Source: Staphylococcus rostri
Lineage (GTDB): Bacteria > Bacillota > Bacilli > Staphylococcales > Staphylococcaceae
NCBI RefSeq assembly: GCF_002902145.1
Contig: NZ_PPRF01000040.1
Span: forward strand, 1-64,000
DNA length: 64,000 nucleotides
Reading direction: 5' to 3'
The translations under genes were made by a program, and so were the position numbers. The notes under the pieces are model-generated. The model was given only the letters and a program-made list of their open reading frames with translations, did no database searches and was not told the DNA's origin. Positions 29,432-40,193 of the stretch are shown piece by piece. Numbering within the stretch: the first letter of the stretch is position 1; each line of letters starts with the position of its first letter.

Positions 29432-32400
29432 ATGGACCTACAGAATCAAGAAAAGTTCAAAATTCTGCTCAAGCAATTGAATATGTTAGATCATTTTGAT
29501 ACGGAAATGATAGAAAATAGTGCGTTAAATCGTGTCGATGTATCTGAGAAAACGCGTGAATGGACATTTCATATTACGTTACCGCATGTGATGTCTTACG
29601 AAGATTATGCGGTTTTTACGCATGCAATGAAGGAGACGTTCAAGGATATTGCACAGGTCAACTGGCAAATTCGTGTGCAGTCGACAGCAAATCAAGATGA
29701 GCATTTGTTAAAATACTTTGCTGATTGTATTGATCAGACGGCGCTATCTCCTAAAGTGAAAGGCCAATTGCGTCAGAAGCGTATTATTGTCTCAGGGGAT
29801 GTTGTCAAAGTACTCGTCCAAAATGATATTGAACGTGATCACTTTGATAAAGTATGTAATGGTAGCTTAGTTAAAGCGTTGAAACAATGCGGTTTTGATG
29901 TTGATAAAGTCGTATTTGAAACGGATATGACAGGTCAAGATGACGATCTTGCCTCATTAGAAGCGCACATCCAACAAGAAGATGAACAAAGTGCAAGAGA
30001 AGCAACAGAGAAAATTGAAAAAATGAAAGAACAACGTGCGCAACAAGAAGAAAGTGGCGTAACGGTAGATAAATGTCAAATTGGTAAACCGATTCAAGTT
30101 GAAAATATCCGCCCAATTTCCGACATTATTGAAGAAGAATTCAAAGTTGCAATTGAAGGGGTTATTTTTGACATCAATTTGAAAGAGCTGAAGAGTGGTC
30201 GTCACATTGTCGAGCTGAAAGTAACGGACTATACAGACTCACTTGTGTTAAAAATGTTTACGCGTAAAAATAAAGACGATTTGGAACATTTTAAAGCATT
30301 GTCAGAAGGTAAATGGGTTCGCGCACAAGGACGTATTGAAGAAGATATGTACATCCGTGATCTTGTGATGATGATGTCAGATATTGAAGAAGTGAAACAT
30401 ACAGAAAAACAAGATAAAGCGGAAGAAAAACGTGTGGAATTCCATTTGCACACAGCGATGAGTCAAATGGACGGTGTGTCTAATATTGGTGATTACGTGG
30501 CACAAGCGGCGAAGTGGGGACATGACGCGATTGCTGTAACGGATCACAACGTTGTACAAGCATATCCAGATGCTTATGCGGCGGCTAAGAAACATGGTAT
30601 TAAGATGATTTACGGTATGGAAGGGATGCTCGTGGATGACGGCGTACCAATTGCGTATAAGCCGACAGATATCGCTTTAGAATCTGCGACGTATGTGGTA
30701 TTTGACGTCGAAACAACAGGGCTCTCTAACCAATATGACAAAATCATTGAGCTTGCGGCTGTCAAAGTGAAGGACGGCGAAATTATTGATAAGTTTGAAC
30801 GATTCAGTAACCCGCACGAGAAGTTATCTGAGACCATTAAAAACTTAACGCATATCAATGACGATATGTTACGTGACGCGCCTGAAATTGAAGAAGTGCT
30901 GACAGAATTTAAAGATTGGGTGGGCGATGCGATATTTGTTGCCCACAATGCATCATTCGATATGGGCTTTATCGATACAGGGTATGAACGCCTCGGCTTC
31001 GGTCCGTCAACGAATGGTGTGATTGATACGCTTGAATTGTCGCGTACGATTAACACGAGTTACGGTAAGCATGGTTTGAATTTCTTAGCGAAGAAGTATG
31101 GTGTTGAACTTACACAACACCATAGAGCGATTTATGATACAGAAGCGACGGCGTATATTTTTGTGAAGATGTTAGCGCAATTGAAAGAGCTGAATGTTCA
31201 CAATCACAAAGACATCAACCAACAGTTATCTAATGAAGATGCGTACAAACGTGCACGTCCTCAACACGTGACGTTAATTGTACAGAACCAAGTAGGATTG
31301 AAAAATCTATTTAAGATTGTTAGTCAATCACTCGTGAAATATTTCTACCGTACACCGCGTATTCCACGTTCGGTATTAGATGAACACCGCGAAGGATTAC
31401 TGGTCGGAACGGCGTGTGACGAAGGTGAAGTGTTTACAGCGGTCATGCAGCGTGATCAGTCTGAAGTAGAACGTATCGCGAAGTATTATGACTATATTGA
31501 AGTGCAACCACCGGCATTGTACCAAGACTTACTAGACAGAGAATTGATTCGCGACAATGAAACACTTGTGGAGATATATGAACGTATTTTAGCAGTCGGT
31601 AAAACGAACAACATACCTGTGATTGCGACCGGGAATGTGCACTACTTACATGAACATGATGGCATTGCACGTAAAATATTAATTGCGTCACAACCGGGAA
31701 ATCCACTGAATCGTACAACGTTACCGGAAGCACATTTCCGTACAACGGATGAGATGCTCGCAGATTTTCACTTTTTAGGCGAAGAACGTGCGAAAGAACT
31801 TGTCGTGACGAATACACGTGCATTGGCGGAACGCATTGAAGAAGTGGTGCCGATTAAGGATAAGTTGTATACACCGAATATGGAAGGTGCTAACGAAGAA
31901 ATTCGAGAAATGAGCTATAACAATGCGAAAAAATTGTATGGTGATGACTTGCCACAAATCGTTATCGATCGTCTGGAAAAAGAACTAGACAGTATTATCG
32001 GTAACGGATTCGCCGTTATCTATCTGATTTCACAGCGACTCGTGAAGAAATCGTTAGAAGACGGCTATCTCGTAGGGTCACGTGGTTCGGTTGGTTCGAG
32101 CTTCGTAGCAACAATGACGGAAATCACAGAAGTTAACTCGTTACCACCACACTACATTTGTCCAAAATGTAAGAAAAGCGAATTCTTTAACGATGGGTCT
32201 GTCGGTTCAGGATTCGACTTGCCAGACAAGACATGTGAATGTGGTACGCCGTTAATTAAGGAAGGACAAGATATTCCGTTCGAAACGTTCTTAGGATTTA
32301 AAGGGGATAAAGTACCCGATATCGACTTAAACTTCAGTGGGGAATATCAACCACATGCACATAACTACACGAAAGTACTATTCGGTGAAGATTACGTCTT

Positions 32401-33742
32401 TCGTGCAGGAACGATTGGTACGGTTGCCGAGAAAACAGCGTTTGGATTTGTTAAAGGCTATCTCAACGACCAAGGCATTCACAAGCGAGGCGCTGAAGTC
32501 GACCGTCTTGTGAAAGGCTGTACGGGTGTCAAACGTACAACAGGTCAGCACCCGGGTGGTATCATCGTTGTGCCAGACTACATGGATATTTACGATTTCA
32601 CACCAATTCAATATCCAGCCGACGCGCAAAACTCTGCATGGATGACGACACACTTCGACTTCCATTCGATTCACGACAACGTGTTGAAGCTCGATATTCT
32701 CGGACACGATGATCCAACCATGATTCGTATGCTTCAAGACTTATCTGGCATCGATCCGAAAACTATTCCAGTCGATGACAAAGAAACAATGGGCATCTTC
32801 AGTTCACCTGAAACCTTAGGCGTGACAGAAGATGAGATTCTCGCAAAAACCGGAACATTCGGTGTCCCAGAGTTCGGTACTGGTTTCGTACGTCAAATGC
32901 TTGAAGACACGAAACCGACGACATTCTCTGAGCTCGTTCAAATCTCAGGTCTGTCACACGGTACGGACGTATGGTTAGGCAATGCGCAAGACTTAGTACG
33001 TAGCGGCACATGTACGCTATCAAGCTGTATCGGTTGTCGTGACGATATCATGGTTTATCTGATGTATGCCGGTCTCGAGCCATCACTCGCCTTCAAAATT
33101 ATGGAGTCCGTACGTAAAGGGAAGGGCTTAACCGAAGACTTTGAACAAGCCATGCGTGATAACGAAGTCCCAGAATGGTATTTGGATTCATGTAAAAAAA
33201 TCAAATACATGTTCCCGAAAGCCCATGCCGCAGCCTACGTATTAATGGCAGTGAGAATTGCATATTTCAAAGTGCATCATCCACTCTATTATTATGCAAG
33301 CTACTTTACTGTGCGTGCGTCAGACTTTGACTTATTAACGATGATTAAAGATAAAGACAGCATCCGTAACACGGTAAAAGATATGTACAGCCGTTATATG
33401 GACTTAGGTAAAAAAGAAAAAGACGTATTAACCGTTTTAGAAATTATGAACGAAATGGCACATCGTGGTTATAGAATGCAACCTGTGAACCTTGAGAAGA
33501 GCCAAGCCTTTGAATTTATTATTGAAGGCGATACCTTAATCCCACCATTTATAGCAGTACCGGGACTAGGTGAGAACGTAGCAAAACGTATTGTTGAAGC
33601 ACGTGAAGAAGGCCCATTCTTATCAAAAGAAGACCTCAACAAAAAAGCAGGTGTATCTGCTAAAATCATTGAGTATCTTGATGAATTAGGTTCATTACCG
33701 AATATGCCCGACAAAGCCCAACTCTCAATTTTTGACATGTAG
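29432..33742 (+). CDS. polC: DNA polymerase III alpha subunit, PolC type
   Basis: PolC is the essential replicative polymerase of low-GC Gram-positives. The 1436-residue protein contains an N-terminal region and OB domain (1-330), a PHP domain starting at FHLHTAMSQMD (about 336), and a DnaQ-type 3'-5' exonuclease inserted into it. The exonuclease motif is FDVETTG (about 422-428). A zinc-binding segment CPKC..CECG lies about 910-945 and the polymerase catalytic acids PDIDLNF about 963. The helix-hairpin-helix region and C-terminal end follow. The protein is complete, with no frameshift. Confidence 0.98.
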   Translation: MDLQNQEKFKILLKQLNMLDHFDTEMIENSALNRVDVSEKTREWTFHITLPHVMSYEDYAVFTHAMKETFKDIAQVNWQIRVQSTANQDEHLLKYFADCIDQTALSPKVKGQLRQKRIIVSGDVVKVLVQNDIERDHFDKVCNGSLVKALKQCGFDVDKVVFETDMTGQDDDLASLEAHIQQEDEQSAREATEKIEKMKEQRAQQEESGVTVDKCQIGKPIQVENIRPISDIIEEEFKVAIEGVIFDINLKELKSGRHIVELKVTDYTDSLVLKMFTRKNKDDLEHFKALSEGKWVRAQGRIEEDMYIRDLVMMMSDIEEVKHTEKQDKAEEKRVEFHLHTAMSQMDGVSNIGDYVAQAAKWGHDAIAVTDHNVVQAYPDAYAAAKKHGIKMIYGMEGMLVDDGVPIAYKPTDIALESATYVVFDVETTGLSNQYDKIIELAAVKVKDGEIIDKFERFSNPHEKLSETIKNLTHINDDMLRDAPEIEEVLTEFKDWVGDAIFVAHNASFDMGFIDTGYERLGFGPSTNGVIDTLELSRTINTSYGKHGLNFLAKKYGVELTQHHRAIYDTEATAYIFVKMLAQLKELNVHNHKDINQQLSNEDAYKRARPQHVTLIVQNQVGLKNLFKIVSQSLVKYFYRTPRIPRSVLDEHREGLLVGTACDEGEVFTAVMQRDQSEVERIAKYYDYIEVQPPALYQDLLDRELIRDNETLVEIYERILAVGKTNNIPVIATGNVHYLHEHDGIARKILIASQPGNPLNRTTLPEAHFRTTDEMLADFHFLGEERAKELVVTNTRALAERIEEVVPIKDKLYTPNMEGANEEIREMSYNNAKKLYGDDLPQIVIDRLEKELDSIIGNGFAVIYLISQRLVKKSLEDGYLVGSRGSVGSSFVATMTEITEVNSLPPHYICPKCKKSEFFNDGSVGSGFDLPDKTCECGTPLIKEGQDIPFETFLGFKGDKVPDIDLNFSGEYQPHAHNYTKVLFGEDYVFRAGTIGTVAEKTAFGFVKGYLNDQGIHKRGAEVDRLVKGCTGVKRTTGQHPGGIIVVPDYMDIYDFTPIQYPADAQNSAWMTTHFDFHSIHDNVLKLDILGHDDPTMIRMLQDLSGIDPKTIPVDDKETMGIFSSPETLGVTEDEILAKTGTFGVPEFGTGFVRQMLEDTKPTTFSELVQISGLSHGTDVWLGNAQDLVRSGTCTLSSCIGCRDDIMVYLMYAGLEPSLAFKIMESVRKGKGLTEDFEQAMRDNEVPEWYLDSCKKIKYMFPKAHAAAYVLMAVRIAYFKVHHPLYYYASYFTVRASDFDLLTMIKDKDSIRNTVKDMYSRYMDLGKKEKDVLTVLEIMNEMAHRGYRMQPVNLEKSQAFEFIIEGDTLIPPFIAVPGLGENVAKRIVEAREEGPFLSKEDLNKKAGVSAKIIEYLDELGSLPNMPDKAQLSIFDM

Positions 33743-33750
33743 ATTCGCAT

Positions 33751-33779
33751 TTGTCGTCACGAGGGTTATGTGATATAAT
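33751..33779 (+). promoter_or_regulatory. Promoter of the rimP-nusA-infB operon
   Basis: TTGTCG (33751-33756), a 17-base spacer and perfect TATAAT (33774-33779), just after the polC stop. Confidence 0.75.
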
Positions 33780-33804
33780 AATGTTGCTTATAAAAAATGG
33801 ACTC

Positions 33805-33842
33805 AAGCAGAAAGAGTGGGTGTTACCCGCTCTTTTCTGTTT
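33805..33842 (+). terminator. Leader terminator/attenuator before rimP-nusA
   Basis: CAGAAAGAGTGGGT (33808-33821) pairs with ACCCGCTCTTTTCTG (33825-33839) across a 3-base loop with one bulged base, followed by T-rich sequence. It lies between the promoter and rimP. In Bacillus, NusA limits its own operon by terminating in this leader (family knowledge). Confidence 0.75.
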
Positions 33843-33866
33843 GTATGTCACTGATAGGGGGCACGT

Positions 33867-34334
33867 ATGAGTAAAATTACAGAACAAGTAGAAGCGTTAA
33901 TCCAACCTGTCCTTGACGATTTAGGGTATGAATTGGTAGATGTTGAATTTACAAAAGAAGGACGCGATCATTATTTGCGTATTTCAATTGATAAACCGGG
34001 TGGCGTTGATCTCAACGATTGTACGCGTGCATCTGAATACATTAGCGAAGTGATGGACGAACACGATCCAATCACGCAAGCTTATTATTTAGATGTTGCA
34101 TCTCCAGGGGCAGAACGACCTATCAAGAAAGAGGAAGATTATCAAAAAGCAATTGGACAACCCGTTTTCGTATCGTTATATGCACCAATTGAAGGTGACA
34201 AAGAATGGTTAGGTACACTATCTGCCGTAACGGATGAGACAATTGATATGTCAGTGAAGATTAAAGCGAGAACAAAAGTCATCACAATACCGCGCGATAA
34301 AATTGCGAAAGCACGTCATGCGGTCATGCTTTAA
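33867..34334 (+). CDS. rimP: Ribosome maturation factor RimP
   Basis: RimP assists maturation of the 30S subunit. The 155-residue protein has the N-terminal domain with DLGYELVDVEFTKEGRDHYLRI and DYYLDVASPGAERP-like text (YYLDVASPGAERPI), followed by an SH3-like C-terminal domain. TAGGGGG precedes ATG 33867. It is the first gene of the NusA operon; nusA follows after 21 bases. Confidence 0.96.
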   Translation: MSKITEQVEALIQPVLDDLGYELVDVEFTKEGRDHYLRISIDKPGGVDLNDCTRASEYISEVMDEHDPITQAYYLDVASPGAERPIKKEEDYQKAIGQPVFVSLYAPIEGDKEWLGTLSAVTDETIDMSVKIKARTKVITIPRDKIAKARHAVML

Positions 34335-34355
34335 TGTATGTAAGGAGGAAGATTC

Positions 34356-35528
34356 GTGAAAAGTAATGAATTATTATTAGCGACTGAGTATTTAGAAAAA
34401 GAAAAAAGAATTCCAAGAGAAGTGTTAGTGGATGCCATTGAAGCAGCATTAATCACAGCCTATAAAAAGAACTATGAAAGCGCGCGTAACGTCCGCGTTG
34501 AATTGAACTTAGACAGCGGTACATTCCACGTTATTGCACGTAAAGAAGTTGTTGAAGAAGTTTTTGACGACCGTGAAGAGATTGATCTTTCAACAGCATT
34601 GGTGAAAAACCCAGCGTATGAAATTGGCGATATTTATGAAGAAGACGTGACACCAAAAGATTTCGGTCGTGTGGGTGCACAAGCAGCGAAACAAGCAGTT
34701 ATGCAACGTTTGAGAGACGCTGAGCGCGAGATTTTATATGAGGAGTTCATCGACAAAGAAGATGACATTGTAACAGGTGTTATTGACCGTGTAGATCACC
34801 GTTATGTTTACGTAAACCTTGGTAGAACTGAAGCTGTTTTATCAGAAGCAGAACGTAGCCCGAACGAAACATACTTACCTAACGAACGCATTAAAGTGTA
34901 TGTGAATAAAGTGGAACAAACGACAAAAGGCCCACAAATCTTCGTATCACGTAGTCATCCAGGTTTGTTGAAACGCTTGTTTGAACAAGAAGTACCAGAG
35001 ATCTTTGAAGGTACAGTTGAAGTGAAATCAGTTGCGCGTGAAGCGGGAGATCGCTCAAAAATCAGTGTTTATGCGGAAAATGGCGACATTGATGCAGTCG
35101 GCGCATGTGTCGGTGCAAAAGGTGCACGTGTTGAAGCAGTTGTTGAAGAATTAGGTGGCGAAAAAATTGACATCGTACAATGGGATGCAGATCCGAAAGT
35201 ATTTGTACGCAATGCATTGAGCCCATCACAAGTTGTTGACGTTATCGTTGACGAAGAAAATCAATCAACAACAGTTATCGTACCAGACTATCAATTGTCA
35301 CTTGCGATTGGTAAACGTGGTCAAAACGCCCGTCTTGCTGCGAAATTAACAGGTTGGAAAATCGACATTAAGTCTGAGTCAGATGCCAAAGCATTAGGTC
35401 TAGACCAACCACAACCCGTTGTTGCAGAAGCGGATGACGAAGAAGTAGCTGTTGTCGATGAAGAAGCACTCGTAGATGACGTGAATGAAGACGTGGTTGT
35501 GCTTGAGGATGAAATAGAAGAAAAATAG
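34356..35528 (+). CDS. nusA: Transcription termination/antitermination factor NusA
   Basis: NusA binds RNA polymerase and modulates pausing, termination and antitermination. The 390-residue protein starts at GTG 34356 after AAGGAGGA. It has the RNAP-binding N-terminal domain (1-130), an S1 domain (about 135-200), and KH1 and KH2 with VGAKGARVEAVVEEL and AIGKRGQNARLAAKLTGW. The acidic tail after about residue 355 is rich in Asp/Glu, and as usual in Firmicutes the E. coli C-terminal repeats are absent. Confidence 0.97.
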   Translation: MKSNELLLATEYLEKEKRIPREVLVDAIEAALITAYKKNYESARNVRVELNLDSGTFHVIARKEVVEEVFDDREEIDLSTALVKNPAYEIGDIYEEDVTPKDFGRVGAQAAKQAVMQRLRDAEREILYEEFIDKEDDIVTGVIDRVDHRYVYVNLGRTEAVLSEAERSPNETYLPNERIKVYVNKVEQTTKGPQIFVSRSHPGLLKRLFEQEVPEIFEGTVEVKSVAREAGDRSKISVYAENGDIDAVGACVGAKGARVEAVVEELGGEKIDIVQWDADPKVFVRNALSPSQVVDVIVDEENQSTTVIVPDYQLSLAIGKRGQNARLAAKLTGWKIDIKSESDAKALGLDQPQPVVAEADDEEVAVVDEEALVDDVNEDVVVLEDEIEEK

Positions 35529-35539
35529 GGGGGATTTTC

Positions 35540-35827
35540 ATGAAAAAACGTAAAATTCCTATGCGAAAATGTATTTTGTCCAACGAGATGAAACCGAAGA
35601 AAGAAATGATTCGTGTTGTACAAAATAAAGAAGGCGACATTGCTGCGGATGCGACAGGTAAAATGCAAGGGCGTGGCGCGTATGTCAGTAAAGACGTTGC
35701 GTTAGTAGAACAAGCACAGCAAGCGCAAAAACTGGAGAGCTTTTTTAAAGCACCTCAAGAAACGTTAGAACCTGTGTATAAAGAGATTATTCGATTAATT
35801 TATCGGGAAGAGATACCTACGAAATGA
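35540..35827 (+). CDS. ylxR: YlxR-family RNA-binding protein (RnpM)
   Basis: The 95-residue basic protein begins KKRKIPMRKCILSNEMKPKKE, with the conserved R-C-x-x-(S/T) motif and GRGAYVSKDVA typical of YlxR/DUF448. The Bacillus homologue binds the RNase P RNA and modulates its activity (literature, from memory). A GGGGGGA site precedes ATG 35540. It overlaps the next gene by the ATGA at 35824-35827. Confidence 0.93.
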   Translation: MKKRKIPMRKCILSNEMKPKKEMIRVVQNKEGDIAADATGKMQGRGAYVSKDVALVEQAQQAQKLESFFKAPQETLEPVYKEIIRLIYREEIPTK

Positions 35828-36132
35828 ACCAACAATTTTTGAATTTTTTAGGACTCGCCATGCGTGCGGGCAAGGTTAAAACTGGAGAATCTGTGCTAAT
35901 AGCAGAATTGAAAAAACATCGATTGAAGCTTGTGTTAATTGCAGATGATGCATCAGACAACACGAAGAAAACATTAATTAACAAATGTACAACCTACAAG
36001 ACACCTTATCGAGTGGTAAGCAATCGTTATGAACTCGGTGTGGCGATTGGCAAAGAGGCGCGTGTGAATATCGGTATAACAGATAATGGCTTTGCGAAGA
36101 AGCTGATAACAATGATCGATGAAGATAAGTAA
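35824..36132 (+). CDS. ylxQ: L7Ae-family ribosomal-type protein YlxQ
   Basis: The 102-residue protein has the L7Ae/L30e fold: NFLGLAMRAGKVKTGESVL at the start, LVLIADDASDNTKK in the middle, and a C-terminal helix. Bacillus YlxQ-type proteins bind K-turn RNA (family knowledge). Translation is probably coupled to ylxR through the 4-base overlap. infB follows after 11 bases. Confidence 0.92.
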   Translation: MNQQFLNFLGLAMRAGKVKTGESVLIAELKKHRLKLVLIADDASDNTKKTLINKCTTYKTPYRVVSNRYELGVAIGKEARVNIGITDNGFAKKLITMIDEDK

Positions 36133-36143
36133 GGAGTGGTTGA

Positions 36144-38264
36144 ATGAGTAAACAAAGAATTTATGAATATGCAAAATCATTAAACATCAAAAGTAAAGAT
36201 GCCATTGATGAACTAAAGAAAAATGGTGTTGAAGTATCAAACCACATGCAGACGTTAGAAGCGGATCATGTCAAAATTTTAGATAAGGTGTTTAATAAAA
36301 AAGCTGCAAATGACAAAAAAGCAGATGCACCTAAGAAAGATAACAAACAAGCAAAAGGTACCAACCAACAAGGTAAAGGCAAGCAACAACCTAAAAACAA
36401 TAAAGGCAATAATCAGCCAAACAACAAGAAAAACAAACGCAATAACAAAAATAATAACAATAAAAAACAACAGCAGCAGCAACAACCAAAACCAGCAGAA
36501 CCTAAAGAAATGCCATCAAAGATTACTTACACTGAAGGTATTACAGTAGGTGAACTTGCAGGAAAATTAGGTGTAGATGCTTCTGAAATTATTAAAAAAT
36601 TGTTCTTATTAGGTATTATGGCGAACATCAACCAAGCGTTAGATGTTGAAGCATTAGAACTTGTTGCATCAGATTACGGTGTTGAGATTGAAGAAGAAGT
36701 TGTGATTGATGCGAACGACTTAGACGTCTACTTTGAAGATGTTGAAGAAGATGAAGATGCGACAGTACGTCCAGCAGTTGTTACAATCATGGGACACGTT
36801 GACCATGGTAAAACAACATTGCTTGACTCTATCCGACACACACATGTGACAGCTGGAGAAGCTGGTGGTATCACACAACATATCGGTGCATACCAAATCG
36901 AAAATAAAGGCAACAAAATTACGTTCTTAGATACACCAGGACATGCTGCGTTCACAACAATGCGTGCGCGTGGTGCACAAGTAACGGACATTACAATTCT
37001 TGTTGTAGCAGCTGACGATGGTGTTATGCCACAAACAATTGAGGCGATTAACCATGCGAAAGCTGCTGAAGTACCAATTATCGTTGCAGTAAACAAAATC
37101 GACAAACCAACAGCTAACCCTGATCGTGTAATGCAAGAGCTTGCGGAATACAACTTAATTCCAGAAGACTGGGGTGGCGATACAATCTTCGTACCACTTT
37201 CAGCATTAAGCGGCGAAGGTATCGACGATTTATTAGAAATGCTCGTGCTTGTTTCTGAAGTACAAGAATTAAAAGCGAATGCAGACAAACCAGCTGTAGG
37301 TACAGTTATCGAAGCTGAATTAGATAAATCACGTGGTCCAGCTGCGTCATTACTTGTTCAAAACGGTACATTACAAGTTGGCGATGCCATCGTAGTAGGT
37401 AACACACATGGTAAAGTACGTGCGATGGTTAATGACCTTGGTAAACGTATTAAAACAGCAGGTCCATCAACACCTGTTGAAATCACTGGTTTAAGTGCTG
37501 TACCACAAGCGGGTGACCGTTTCGTAGTATTCAAAGATGAGAAAAAAGCACGTCGTATCGGTGAAGCACGTGAACAAGAAAGCATTATCCAACAACGTCA
37601 AGAAAGCAAAAACGTTTCACTTGATAACTTGTTTGAACAAATGAAACAAGGCGAAATGAAAGACTTGAATGTCATCATTAAAGGGGACGTTCAAGGTTCA
37701 GTTGAAGCATTAGCTGCGTCATTAATGAAAATTGATGTTGAAGGCGTTAACGTGCGTATTATTCACACAGCAACAGGTGCCATCAACGAATCAGACGTTA
37801 CATTAGCCAATGCGTCAAACGGTATTATTATCGGATTCAACGTACGTCCTGATGCAGGTGCGAAACGTGCGGCTGAAGCTGAGAACGTTGATATGCGTTT
37901 ACACCGTGTCATCTACAACGTTATTGAAGAAATTGAAGCAGCGATGAAAGGTATGCTTGATCCAGAATACGAAGAAAAAGTTATCGGTCAAGCAGAAGTA
38001 CGTCAAACTTTCAAAGTATCTAAAGTCGGTACAATTGCAGGTAGCTATGTGATTGACGGTAAGATTACAAGAGATGCTAGCGTACGTGTCATTCGTGACG
38101 GTATCGTTATCTTTGAAGGCGAACTTGATTCATTAAAACGTTTCAAAGACGATGCGAAAGAAGTTGCACAAGGTTACGAATGTGGTATCACAATTGAAAA
38201 ATTCAACGATTTAAAAGAAGGCGATGTTATCGAAGCCTATGTAATGGTTGAAGTGGAAAGATAA
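36144..38264 (+). CDS. infB: Translation initiation factor IF-2
   Basis: IF-2 is the GTPase that places initiator tRNA on the 30S subunit. The 706-residue protein has the short N-terminal helical domain, then a low-complexity linker from about residue 55 to 128. That linker is almost entirely Lys, Asn and Gln, including a run of glutamines. An IF2-N repeat follows, then the G domain with GHVDHGKTT (about 216-224), DTPGH and NKID. Domains II to IV end [17 protein letters not shown] precedes ATG 36144. Confidence 0.98.
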   Translation: MSKQRIYEYAKSLNIKSKDAIDELKKNGVEVSNHMQTLEADHVKILDKVFNKKAANDKKADAPKKDNKQAKGTNQQGKGKQQPKNNKGNNQPNNKKNKRNNKNNNNKKQQQQQQPKPAEPKEMPSKITYTEGITVGELAGKLGVDASEIIKKLFLLGIMANINQALDVEALELVASDYGVEIEEEVVIDANDLDVYFEDVEEDEDATVRPAVVTIMGHVDHGKTTLLDSIRHTHVTAGEAGGITQHIGAYQIENKGNKITFLDTPGHAAFTTMRARGAQVTDITILVVAADDGVMPQTIEAINHAKAAEVPIIVAVNKIDKPTANPDRVMQELAEYNLIPEDWGGDTIFVPLSALSGEGIDDLLEMLVLVSEVQELKANADKPAVGTVIEAELDKSRGPAASLLVQNGTLQVGDAIVVGNTHGKVRAMVNDLGKRIKTAGPSTPVEITGLSAVPQAGDRFVVFKDEKKARRIGEAREQESIIQQRQESKNVSLDNLFEQMKQGEMKDLNVIIKGDVQGSVEALAASLMKIDVEGVNVRIIHTATGAINESDVTLANASNGIIIGFNVRPDAGAKRAAEAENVDMRLHRVIYNVIEEIEAAMKGMLDPEYEEKVIGQAEVRQTFKVSKVGTIAGSYVIDGKITRDASVRVIRDGIVIFEGELDSLKRFKDDAKEVAQGYECGITIEKFNDLKEGDVIEAYVMVEVER

Positions 38265-38324
38265 GATCACTTATGTGCTGACACTTTGAAATCATTCAAA
38301 ACAGCACATTTGATATAACATTAT

Positions 38325-38352
38325 TTGACACACCTCGTTATTTTGTAATAAT
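38325..38352 (+). promoter_or_regulatory. Promoter for the small membrane protein
   Basis: TTGACA (38325-38330) is followed 16 bases later by AATAAT (38347-38352). Confidence 0.5.
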
Positions 38353-38425
38353 GAAATAGTGGGGTGTGTTTTCTATGCTTTGCGAAATGTATGTGAGCTT
38401 AATACCCCGATTTAGGAGGGATTCC

Positions 38426-38728
38426 ATGGATGTTATTGATATGATCATAGCTATCATATTGATGGTTATATCGAGTGTTTTAGCACTATACATTTATTTT
38501 TCAAAGAATTTGCATATGGTTGCATCGATTGATCCAGATAAAATTCCTGGTCATTTAAAGGATAGAGTTATAAACTACTTTGTTACAACGCTCATACTTG
38601 TAACGTTATTTTTTGCGATTGGAATTTGTTTAACAGAAGTTAATACGATTTTATCTTCTGTATTTACCGTTTTTGGTTTCTTAAGTTGGATCCCGTTTTA
38701 TGTATATTGTTATAAAATACAACGATAG
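38426..38728 (+). CDS. Small membrane protein, possibly DUF3784-like
   Basis: The 100-residue protein has three hydrophobic segments: MIIAIILMVISSVLALYIYF, NYFVTTLILVTLFFAIGI and the C-terminal FTVFGFLSWIPFYVY. Between the first two lies a loop with HMVASIDPDKIPGHLKDRV, reminiscent of DUF3784 proteins. ATG 38426 is chosen because TTAGGAGGG precedes it; the ORF extends upstream without a ribosome site. It sits between infB and rbfA, normally adjacent, and has its own promoter. It is probably an inserted gene of unknown function. Confidence 0.75.
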   Translation: MDVIDMIIAIILMVISSVLALYIYFSKNLHMVASIDPDKIPGHLKDRVINYFVTTLILVTLFFAIGICLTEVNTILSSVFTVFGFLSWIPFYVYCYKIQR

Positions 38729-38831
38729 GCGGGGCTCGATAAAGCGCCTAACATTGACGTGTGTTCATACAGTCATATATAATGAGATATTGAAGTAAAC
38801 AGCTCGATACTGGTATAAAGAGGTGAAAGAC

Positions 38832-39176
38832 ATGAACATGAGAGCAGAACGTGTTGGTGAACAAATGAAAAAAGAATTAATGGATATCATCAACAACAAG
38901 TTAAAAGATCCACGTGTTGGGTTTTTAACAATTACAGATGTACAACCTACAAACGACTTGTCATTGGCAAAGGTTTATTTCACAGTACTTGGTAATGATA
39001 AAGAACGTAAAGATACATTCAAAGGGCTTGAAAAAGCAACAGGATTTTTAAAATCAGAACTCGGACAGCGCATGAGATTGCGTATTATTCCTGAGTTACA
39101 ATTTGAATATGATGAATCGATTGAATACGGTAATCGTATCGAACAATTAATTCAAGGTTTACACAAACAAGATTAA
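38832..39176 (+). CDS. rbfA: Ribosome-binding factor A
   Basis: RbfA is a cold-shock assembly factor that matures the 5' end of 16S rRNA. The 114-residue protein starts [20 protein letters not shown] and has [12 protein letters not shown] and [24 protein letters not shown] 38832 lies six bases after AGAGGTG; the in-frame GTG at 38823 overlaps that site and is rejected. Confidence 0.96.
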   Translation: MNMRAERVGEQMKKELMDIINNKLKDPRVGFLTITDVQPTNDLSLAKVYFTVLGNDKERKDTFKGLEKATGFLKSELGQRMRLRIIPELQFEYDESIEYGNRIEQLIQGLHKQD

Positions 39177-39275
39177 CAGTAAGGCTAGGGTATGTCATGC
39201 GGTCTAAACCGATGAAGTCATATATCCTAGCTTTTGTTGTTGCATCGAATTTTTGACGATAAAGGAGCAGCGTCT

Positions 39276-40193
39276 ATGTATAATGGTATATTGCCAGTTT
39301 ATAAGCCACGTGGATTGACGAGTCATGATGTGGTGTTTAAGTTACGTAAAATCCTCAAAACGAAAAAAGTAGGTCACACAGGGACGCTTGATCCGGAAGT
39401 AGATGGTGTTTTACCTATCTGTATTGGACAGGCGACAAAGGTAAGTGACTATGTCATGGATATGGGTAAGACGTATCATGCGGAAGTTGCGATAGGCGTA
39501 TCGACAACGACGGAAGATCAAACGGGAGAAGTACTTGTGCGTGAACCAATTGACGCATCACGCGTGACGAATCAAACGGTTGATGACGTGTTGAAACAGT
39601 TTGATGGATGGATTACACAAATTCCTCCGATGTATTCATCTGTGAAAGTGAATGGTAAGAAGTTGTATGAATATGCACGAAATGGTGAAGAAGTCGAACG
39701 TCCGGAACGTCAAGTGTACATTCAGCACATTCAGCGTGTGACAGATGTGACGTATACAGAGGGCCAAGCCATTTTTGAAATCATCGTAACATGTGGTAAA
39801 GGAACGTATATCCGCACACTTGCGACGGATATTGGACGTGCCCTTGGTTATCCAGCACATATGTCTCGTTTGACACGTACAAATAGTGGCGGCTTCGATA
39901 TGGAACAGGCGTTGACGTTAGAAATGATTCAAGAACGTCACGATGCAGGCACGTTATCAGATGCACTATTGCCTTTATTATACGGTCTCAAAGCATTACC
40001 AATCTATGAAGTGCGTGATAACAAGCTCGCCCAACGTATTCAGAACGGACAAAAGTTTGAACGTAAGCATTTTAATGTTGATTTTGAACAAACACTGGTA
40101 ATGTATGAACCAGAAACAGAAAAAGTGCTCGCAATTTATGAAGTACATCCATCACGCGACAATGAAATTAAACCGAAAAAGGTATTTAACTAA
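39276..40193 (+). CDS. truB: tRNA pseudouridine(55) synthase TruB
   Basis: TruB converts U55 in the T-loop of tRNA. ATG 39276 behind AAAGGAG gives 305 residues, as in S. aureus. The catalytic Asp is D39 in [13 protein letters not shown], with [12 protein letters not shown] and the C-terminal PUA-like segment further on. ribF follows after 17 bases. Confidence 0.97.
   Translation: MYNGILPVYKPRGLTSHDVVFKLRKILKTKKVGHTGTLDPEVDGVLPICIGQATKVSDYVMDMGKTYHAEVAIGVSTTTEDQTGEVLVREPIDASRVTNQTVDDVLKQFDGWITQIPPMYSSVKVNGKKLYEYARNGEEVERPERQVYIQHIQRVTDVTYTEGQAIFEIIVTCGKGTYIRTLATDIGRALGYPAHMSRLTRTNSGGFDMEQALTLEMIQERHDAGTLSDALLPLLYGLKALPIYEVRDNKLAQRIQNGQKFERKHFNVDFEQTLVMYEPETEKVLAIYEVHPSRDNEIKPKKVFN

Noticed and set aside
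35321-35668. Long antisense reading frame opposite nusA-ylxR
   Set aside because: It mirrors the acidic nusA tail and has no ribosome site; it reflects codon composition.
36354-36500. Apparent tandem repeat in the infB linker
   Set aside because: It is low-complexity Lys/Asn/Gln coding sequence typical of IF-2 linkers, not a DNA repeat array.
36728-37288. 186-codon antisense frame opposite infB
   Set aside because: It lies wholly within a strongly conserved gene with no start signals.
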